A stretch of DNA of 38,852 nucleotides from positions 1 through 38,852 of the forward strand of contig NZ_JAHHPP010000017.1 of the NCBI RefSeq assembly GCF_024606265.1, written 5' to 3'. Positions 33,612-38,852 of this stretch are shown here, in pieces; within the stretch, counting starts at the first letter, position 1; each line of letters begins with the position of its first letter. The notes beneath the pieces were generated by a model that worked only from the letters and a program-made list of their open reading frames with translations, was not told the DNA's origin and did not search any database. The translations under genes and the position numbers were made by a program. Source of the stretch: Endozoicomonas sp. SESOKO1. Its GTDB lineage: Bacteria; Pseudomonadota; Gammaproteobacteria; Pseudomonadales; Endozoicomonadaceae.

Positions 33612-34955
33612 TCAAATAGAGAAGCTATAACTTAACCAGGAGCGCAGGTCTTTGACTTGATTTTGCCCCGTTGCCAGGTAGAAGGCGTCACTGTTCTTGT
33701 AATAGGCATACTCTACTTTGAATTGCAGGCCTTTCAACTCCGGTTGGTTGAAATTGTAGATCAGGGTCAGGTCACTCTCAGATTCATGTACATCCTGCTC
33801 GGTATTGGTTGCTATATGTCGAGCCTTCATACCTGAACCGTACATATAGTTATAGCCAAAGGACAACCCATCGATACCAATAGCGCTGAAGTCGTACTCA
33901 GCGCCGACCATCCAGGCGGTTTCCTTGTCAAAGTAGAAGGACGAATAGATGGCGTTACTGGGAACATCGTATGCACCCTGAGTATTGACCCCGAAGTTAT
34001 AGTCGTAGTAACCGATGGTCTGATAGCCACTCTGCACATTGCTGCTGGCTGTTTTTGCTTTGGTATAGGTAACGCCAGCATTGAACGTCCATGGACCACT
34101 TTCCAGAACGGCATTAAGGTTGCCAGACTGGGCTTTATCCTCATAAGGGGCATTAGTCCACTTCCAGAGATCACCATCCTGTTTTGCGTGGTAGTACATA
34201 CCCGTCAGGGTAAGTGTGGAGTCGTTATGCAGCGGCGTGGTAAAAATGGCGTTGACATTTTGGCCGGTAACGTACTTATGAGCCATGCTGTTATTATATT
34301 GCAACTCCAGGCTCCGATGATTTGCAAAATGGAAGGTATAGCCCAGTTGCATGGCAACTATCCAGTCGATCTTTTCATTTTCGTCATTCACGATATGATG
34401 AAAACCGGACTGGGTTCTCATGGATACTTCGTCAACCCAGGCGATTTTACCCTTGAAATTATTATCCATGCTTACAGAGGCATCGACACCCTGCCAGCTG
34501 CTGGGCACGGAGCGTGAGCTTGAATATCTGATCAGGCCGGTTTCAATCAGCTGGCGGCCCACTTTGACATCAGCTGAGACACCGTCGTAGCTTCTCGGCA
34601 GTTTGAAATCGACCCATACCTGCCCAAGCTTGCCAAAGCCTTCGTTATCAGCATTTAGCAAGTCACTGGAGTCGTTATTACCTGTCTTCATATCAAGTTT
34701 TGCAACACGATAAGCTGAGCCGCCAACGCTGATAATGTCAGCAAGGTAGCCTGTCTCGGCATTAAGCCACACAGCACCGGTCCAGGCACCGTTAGTTTTT
34801 CCATCAGAGGTGTTTTTATCGTTATAAAAAACGGTCTGAACTTTGCCATCGATTTTGGCGTCACTGATAAATGGATCATGACTGTTATTGGCCATTACCG
34901 GCAGACTGAAAAGGGCAACTGCACAAGGCAGTAAAGAAGAATGTAAACGGGACAA
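33612..34955 (-). CDS. OprD-family outer-membrane porin
   Basis: The 447-aa protein has a signal peptide (LPCAVALFSLPVMA) and about 18 predicted amphipathic strands, the pattern of OprD porins that take up amino acids, peptides or aromatic acids. Family segments include VDFKLPRSYDGVSADVKVGR and ETGLIRYSSSRSVPSSWQG (the N-terminal plug-like region). It ends in SYSFSI rather than the usual terminal Phe. It must start at a TTG (34955), with AGGT about 6-7 bases upstream, because no ATG precedes the signal peptide. Substrate unknown. Confidence 0.87.
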   Translation of the reverse strand: MSRLHSSLLPCAVALFSLPVMANNSHDPFISDAKIDGKVQTVFYNDKNTSDGKTNGAWTGAVWLNAETGYLADIISVGGSAYRVAKLDMKTGNNDSSDLLNADNEGFGKLGQVWVDFKLPRSYDGVSADVKVGRQLIETGLIRYSSSRSVPSSWQGVDASVSMDNNFKGKIAWVDEVSMRTQSGFHHIVNDENEKIDWIVAMQLGYTFHFANHRSLELQYNNSMAHKYVTGQNVNAIFTTPLHNDSTLTLTGMYYHAKQDGDLWKWTNAPYEDKAQSGNLNAVLESGPWTFNAGVTYTKAKTASSNVQSGYQTIGYYDYNFGVNTQGAYDVPSNAIYSSFYFDKETAWMVGAEYDFSAIGIDGLSFGYNYMYGSGMKARHIATNTEQDVHESESDLTLIYNFNQPELKGLQFKVEYAYYKNSDAFYLATGQNQVKDLRSWLSYSFSI

Positions 34956-35130
34956 AGTAATTACCTGCTATATCAAAGATAGTGATTGAGTAGAGCAAGT
35001 ATAGATGCTATGACAGAAGCTGAGAGAAATTAACCGATAGAATAAGAAAGCGGCTTGTGATGTAAGCGGATGAAAAAATATTTTATTACTATAGTCTCAT
35101 TAATAATGACTTCCTAATTAAATGGCGTAA

Positions 35131-36123
35131 TCAATAACTGTGTTTAGATTCAATTTTGTTTATCAGATTGATTTGTACAGAGTTTGTTTTTTTTAACTCA
35201 CCATTACGAAATTCCAAATCAATTCTTCTGATGGCTGAGCAGCATTCAGGCGTATATAAAGGTGTACTGGTTTCAGTTATACGGTAAGACTCATTGTGGG
35301 GCAGGACACTATTACCCACCAGCAGGTCAATACCTGCCATTTTGGATGCCGGAAAAACGGGCTTGTTGCCAGATCTGACAAGCTTTGGGTAATGGATTGC
35401 ATGGGTGGCAACGATAACAATATCTGCCTGTCTTCTCAGATAGGGTACCAGCTCTGAACTTGCCTGTACCGGATCAATAAGTTCAATACCCCGTCGGTAC
35501 TCGGACTTTCCATCATTACCCCCGGGCCTGGTAATCCCCATAACGGCAATGCGCAGCCCATCGAAATCAAACAGGGCATAGGCATCAAAAATGGGCCGGC
35601 CTGTTTCAGACTCATAAAGGTTGGCAGACAAAAAAGGAAAGTCAGCAGCCGCTTCCTGATGTCGAATAATGTTCAGTGGCTCATCAAATAATAACGGGCT
35701 TACCGCCATGGCGTTATAACCCAGCTGGTTCAATTGTTTCAGGTTCAGGATGTCGTCATCGGTACTGAGTTCTCCGCCAGAAAGTAATAGTAATTTCCCA
35801 CCATCGGCTTCAACTTCCCGGCGTATTTTATTGATCAGCTCCTGCCTGTGAAGCAGTTGGTCATGGCTGTTTGATTTTTCATTGTCATATTCATGAGTCA
35901 GCTCGCTGGTGTTAAGAATAGTCAGCTTGTAGGTCTTGTCATGAATGTAACTGGGCTTGCGGTTTTCGTGTGAGATCCAGAAATATGTCAATACGATAAA
36001 CACAGATGCCAGTGAGGTAATTATGATCAGCTTCGGCCAGGATTGATGCTGCATAATGGATGAGCATGCTGGTCTTGGGTGCATAAAGACAACGTCCGGG
36101 AAGAGTTTTAACCAATATAACAT
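35131..36123 (-). CDS. Membrane-anchored UshA-like domain missing metal ligands
   Basis: The 330-aa protein has one transmembrane anchor (about 31-51, IIITSLASVFIVLTYF) followed by a domain resembling the N-terminal metallophosphatase of UshA: GGKLLLLSGGELSTDDDI, LGYNAMAVSPLLFDEPL, FPFLSANLYESETGRP, IVIVATHAIHY, IDLEFRNGELKK. The metal-binding residues are mostly replaced: the first D-x-H motif is NTSELTH, GGD is GGE, GNHEFD is SPLLFD and GGHSQ is GNSVL. The C-terminal nucleotide-binding domain of UshA is absent. It is most likely a pseudoenzyme. The ATG 36123 is one of several candidate starts. Confidence 0.75.
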   Translation of the reverse strand: MLYWLKLFPDVVFMHPRPACSSIMQHQSWPKLIIITSLASVFIVLTYFWISHENRKPSYIHDKTYKLTILNTSELTHEYDNEKSNSHDQLLHRQELINKIRREVEADGGKLLLLSGGELSTDDDILNLKQLNQLGYNAMAVSPLLFDEPLNIIRHQEAAADFPFLSANLYESETGRPIFDAYALFDFDGLRIAVMGITRPGGNDGKSEYRRGIELIDPVQASSELVPYLRRQADIVIVATHAIHYPKLVRSGNKPVFPASKMAGIDLLVGNSVLPHNESYRITETSTPLYTPECCSAIRRIDLEFRNGELKKTNSVQINLINKIESKHSY

Positions 36124-36413
36124 CTGTTTTTTGGTACGTGTGTTTTTATGAGTTAATTATCCTGAAAGTATTCTGTAAGTACTGAATTACTTATATATGA
36201 CTGTTTTCAACGTGTGCTGGGTTTTACAGCGATGAATAGATCCGAAACAGCGTGATCAGCAACCTGACAAGGTTATGTGAATAACACCGTGTTAAGTTCA
36301 CCCACGCAGGCCGCATTTTACAACTTGTTCTTTGATACTGTTCTTTATCTTGTTTGTGTTCACCTGTAGACGGGGTTTGTTCACTATTGGACGCCCCCCT
36401 TTATTCAGTAGAC

Positions 36414-36787
36414 ATGATTTCGTTCGCGTATACAATCGGAGTGCTGAAATTGATTCGGGTTGAAATTCAAACAGGTGATTTAGAGAACCTGACCCCGACC
36501 CAACGGTTGCTGCTAATAGTGAAGGCGAATGCTGGCCGAGCCAGAAAAGACTGGGCAAACTGGTTGGTGTGTCTCGTCCAAGGGTCTGTGATTGCTTGAA
36601 AACGCTTGAAGAAGAAAAGTTAATTGAAAGTTCGTTCAGGCAGAGTGAGACAGGCACAAAAACAAAAATTTATCGCATGTTGTTTCAGCCGTTCATATTT
36701 AAAAAAGAACTGCTCTTTGACTGCTTCGGCCAGCGAATCGACGATCCTCGAATGTCAGATACTTCCTGGGCAGACGGGTTCGAGTAA
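36414..36787 (+). pseudogene. Frameshifted helix-turn-helix (HTH_36-like) gene
   Basis: Two frames together make one domain: the first gives LTPTQRLLLIVKANA (to about 36533), and the next frame gives GECWPSQKRLGKLVGVSRP followed by RVCDCLKTLEEEKLIESS. This is the conserved core of HTH_36-type replication or regulatory proteins (a winged helix with the C-W/F-P-S motif). The switch near 36520-36535 also removes several linker residues, so a small deletion is likely. A GTG at 36569 could start a short product, but it lacks the first helix. The upstream start is uncertain. Confidence 0.75.
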
Positions 36788-36885
36788 GTGAACATAACAG
36801 CTTCGTGCGGGCTGCGGGGGACAGGCTTTGGGTTCGGGCATCCCTGCCAGTAAATCTTCAATGGACGAAATGTGGATAACCGTGA

Positions 36886-37791
36886 TCAGAATTTATAGGT
36901 TACCGCAAAATATTGGCTGGTGCCGCTTGATTTGGTTTTGGATCCAAATGCATTACCGCCATTTTTGATCAGGTAAACATCGGAGTACAGTTTCAAACCA
37001 TAGCCAAAGGCAAACTTGTCATAGTGCCAGTAAAGACCATTGAACATTGCCCCGCCGCTGGTTGAATAGTCCTGGTCAGGATTAGTGCTTTTGGGATAGA
37101 GCGTCTTGTTCCGTTTACCGCCAAACTGATAATCAAGATACCCTTGATAACTGATAAATGAGCCATTCTGAAAGGTATAAAATGGTGCAAACCAGTTGGT
37201 GGAAACCTGGTACCCATTCCACTCTTTTCGATTAAGGTCATACAGTCCATAAAGGTTAAGTCCCATTTTGCCGAACCAGGGGACCTGTATGTCTGACCCA
37301 ATTCCCCAGAATGAGTTGTTGGTGTCTTCACTGGGTACACCAACACCCGCTTCATCATAGTTGGTGGCTCCCCCTCCGCCCCAATTGAACAGCGTAGCCA
37401 GGTAAATGTCAGTGACTGGTCCCCACGGCAGGCTATTGAACAGGCCTTTAAGAGAAAACCGCGGGGCAAACTTCATAAACATCTTGGGCTGGCCCTTCTT
37501 GTCGCTGTTGTCTCGATTGGTCAGGTTAAAAACGTCGACATAACCATACAGGTCAATAATCCCTGAGCGCCCTCCGAATTCCAGCTCCAGATAGTCATGC
37601 CCGTCATTGGCTTCAGCTTCTTTACGAGGCAATTCTTTGTAGGCATACATCAGGTTCAGGTTCATCCATTTGAAGTCATTGCCGGGGGGCGATCCATCGT
37701 CATAGTCGGTGGCCATGGCCGGTGCAGCCAGTAAGTTCACAAGAGCGGCGATACTGGTCAGCCACCATAATTTCAGGCAGTAGTTTTTCAC
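36886..37791 (-). CDS. Tsx-like nucleoside channel outer-membrane protein
   Basis: The 301-aa outer-membrane protein starts at a GTG (GGAG seven bases upstream) followed by a signal peptide cleaved after AMA (residues to about 27). Segments LEFGGRSGIIDLYGYVDVF, MKFAPRFSLKGLF and FWGIGSDIQVPWFGK match the Tsx/OmpK family of nucleoside-specific channels, and it ends in a typical terminal Phe (VTYKF). A nucleoside channel fits the deo cluster 6 kb away. It lies just downstream of the TrmB-like gene on the same strand, with a palindrome between. A longer upstream reading frame overlapping trmB is not used. Confidence 0.83.
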   Translation of the reverse strand: MKNYCLKLWWLTSIAALVNLLAAPAMATDYDDGSPPGNDFKWMNLNLMYAYKELPRKEAEANDGHDYLELEFGGRSGIIDLYGYVDVFNLTNRDNSDKKGQPKMFMKFAPRFSLKGLFNSLPWGPVTDIYLATLFNWGGGGATNYDEAGVGVPSEDTNNSFWGIGSDIQVPWFGKMGLNLYGLYDLNRKEWNGYQVSTNWFAPFYTFQNGSFISYQGYLDYQFGGKRNKTLYPKSTNPDQDYSTSGGAMFNGLYWHYDKFAFGYGLKLYSDVYLIKNGGNAFGSKTKSSGTSQYFAVTYKF

Positions 37792-37811
37792 AATCAGACT
37801 CCGTTTAAGAC

Positions 37812-37828
37812 TCAACAGTGAGTGTTGA
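37812..37828 (-). promoter_or_regulatory. Palindrome upstream of the Tsx-like gene
   Basis: TCAACAGTGAGTGTTGA is a 6-bp inverted repeat around a 5-base centre, 21 bp upstream of the GTG start. It is a candidate operator for the adjacent TrmB-like regulator, or a leader stem. Confidence 0.4.
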
Positions 37829-37939
37829 TGAGTGAAAAAGAAGAGGAAAGCCGGTGAAACCCCGTGGGGACACAGGCCCGGTTCCAGACAAGTATAGGAA
37901 AGAATCTGATCGTTTTTGTCTGCAATCTGGAGTGGAAAA

Positions 37940-38680
37940 TCAGAGCGTACTCCAGAGTGTTTCAAAAATAATTTGCTGGGCTGCGGCAATTTCCGGTGAG
38001 TCCAGCACGACAGCTACCGGGTAATTCCTGGAACCCAGGGAAATCATGGCGACTTTAGGGGGATATATCGCAATATAGCTGGCATCCATGCGTCCTTTGG
38101 TATCAATCCACTTGCGCGCAGACAGTTCGGCATCCTCCCCGCCTTCACCAATGGCAATCACCCGCACCTTGATATTCTTGCGGATACGCTGCTGTGTGTA
38201 ATTGGGAAAAGGGCGATAAAGGTGCTGGCGAATCAATTTGGAGGAGAAGACACTGTACTCCCGGTCTTTTTGCCGGGCCACGGTATTGAGAATGTCCTTG
38301 AGTACGAACTCAATGCCACTGTCTCCTTCGTAGAAGCGGACATTCCCTGCACTGAAATCCGGCTTCAGGTGATTCAGTTGTGGGATCAGTCTGATCTTCA
38401 TCTCTTCAATGGTGGTGTCCAGGGACTGGCGTTTTTCCTCGGCCAGCTCCAGCAGTTTTTCCGGTGGTTCTGCCGAGAAGATTCGCCGCTTACCTTTCGG
38501 GAAGTAACTGACAATCCCTTTGCCAGCAAGATCTTTCAGGGTTTCATAAGTGGTTCCCCGATTGATGCCGGTTTGTGTGGCAATATCCCGGATGGACGCT
38601 GAGCCAAGCTGCAAAAGAGCCAGATAAGTACTGATTTCCCGTTGGCTGAGGCCAAGATTTTCCAAAGTATCAAGATTCAT
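37940..38680 (-). CDS. TrmB-family transcriptional regulator
   Basis: The 246-aa protein has an N-terminal TrmB-type winged helix (MNLDTLENLGLSQREISTYL; IATQTGINRGTTYETLKDLA recognition region) followed by a coiled coil and a C-terminal effector domain (about 110-246) with FVLKDILNTVARQ and RVIAIGEG. TrmB proteins are best known from archaea as sugar-responsive regulators and are less common in gammaproteobacteria. It is adjacent to and cooriented with the Tsx-like gene. The ATG lacks a ribosome site. Ligand unknown. Confidence 0.82.
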   Translation of the reverse strand: MNLDTLENLGLSQREISTYLALLQLGSASIRDIATQTGINRGTTYETLKDLAGKGIVSYFPKGKRRIFSAEPPEKLLELAEEKRQSLDTTIEEMKIRLIPQLNHLKPDFSAGNVRFYEGDSGIEFVLKDILNTVARQKDREYSVFSSKLIRQHLYRPFPNYTQQRIRKNIKVRVIAIGEGGEDAELSARKWIDTKGRMDASYIAIYPPKVAMISLGSRNYPVAVVLDSPEIAAAQQIIFETLWSTL

Positions 38681-38709
38681 AGTGGAGGTATCGGGTGAGT
38701 GTAGTCTGA

Positions 38710-38740
38710 ATCATAAAGTGATGTCTGTCATTATTGTCAA
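38710..38740 (-). promoter_or_regulatory. Possible sigma-70 promoter of the TrmB-like gene
   Basis: On the minus strand TTGACA (38740-38735) and TATGAT (38715-38710) are separated by 19 bases, longer than ideal, about 30 bp upstream of the ATG. Repeated TGTCA/TGACA bases at 38726-38753 overlap it and could be an operator. Confidence 0.35.
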
Positions 38741-38799
38741 TTATTTTATGACATAATGGGTTGTCTTTTTACGTTCTGCCGTTAACCTAATGATGTAAA

Positions 38800-38852
38800 G
38801 GAGCTGTCCTGAAATAACTTCGACATTTCTACAGACGCTACCCGCCGCCCGC
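38800..38852. other. Possible insertion-sequence end at the window edge
   Basis: The sequence GGAGCTGTCCTGAAATAA starting at 38800 resembles the MITE end GGAGGCTGTCCGAGAATA with two small gaps. It may be the terminal inverted repeat of a related insertion sequence running off the edge. Bases after 38840 are GC-rich like the left edge. Confidence 0.3.

Noticed and set aside
36298-36657. 119-codon minus-strand frame
   Set aside because: Antisense to the recognisable helix-turn-helix core split across plus-strand frames.

Overview
The window looks like a piece of a host-associated marine gammaproteobacterium, most likely Oceanospirillales/Endozoicomonas-like. This is inference from gene content: enterobacterial-style deoCABD genes, Tsx- and OprD-type porins, pyrF, ppx and truC sit beside eukaryote-like modules (an ankyrin array, a RING-type finger, a Fic protein), low-complexity proteins and insertion-sequence debris. 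No rRNA, tRNA or CRISPR array was seen.

Layout. 1-3.6 kb is accessory DNA: a partial reading frame, a broken copy of a small gene cassette with a 60-bp palindromic MITE inside it, a RING-H2-like tail-anchored protein and a 751-aa ankyrin protein. 3.6-7.4 kb holds two unknown proteins, truC, a Cys-rich lipoprotein and a Fic protein. 7.6-12.8 kb has a phosphate theme: ppx, a Na/Pi cotransporter with a PhoU-like tail and a DUF47/PhoU-like protein, with an H-NS-like gene among them. 12.9-19.2 kb is mixed housekeeping: cytochrome b561, PAP2 phosphatase, beta-carbonic anhydrase, a disordered protein, pyrF, a GST and a nucleoside-deaminase-like protein that lacks the catalytic Glu. 19.25-22.15 kb is mobile: the intact copy of the cassette, bounded by inverted repeats, followed by an IS607-family element whose tnpA carries an in-frame amber codon and whose tnpB is open. 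22.1-26.0 kb has an unknown protein, a PunR-like LysR regulator and a gadB-tauE/safE pair. 26.6-30.8 kb is the deoC-deoA-deoB-deoD nucleoside catabolic cluster. 31.0-38.7 kb, mostly on the minus strand, has a membrane-linked AAA+ ATPase, a META/DUF4377 lipoprotein, an OprD porin, a UshA-like protein that has lost most metal ligands, a frameshifted HTH gene, a Tsx-like nucleoside channel and a TrmB-type regulator.

How it fits together. A nucleoside-salvage theme runs through the right half: Tsx-like outer-membrane channel, UshA-like periplasmic domain, deo enzymes taking nucleosides to free bases and sugar phosphates, and a PunR-like regulator. Several genes keep a family fold but have altered active or regulatory residues (Fic inhibitory Glu to Asp, deaminase Glu to Val, UshA-like ligand loss). 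The best candidates for something undescribed are the 363-bp TGTCAGGTG-bounded coiled-coil gene cassette, present twice, and the bacterial RING-H2 tail-anchored protein.
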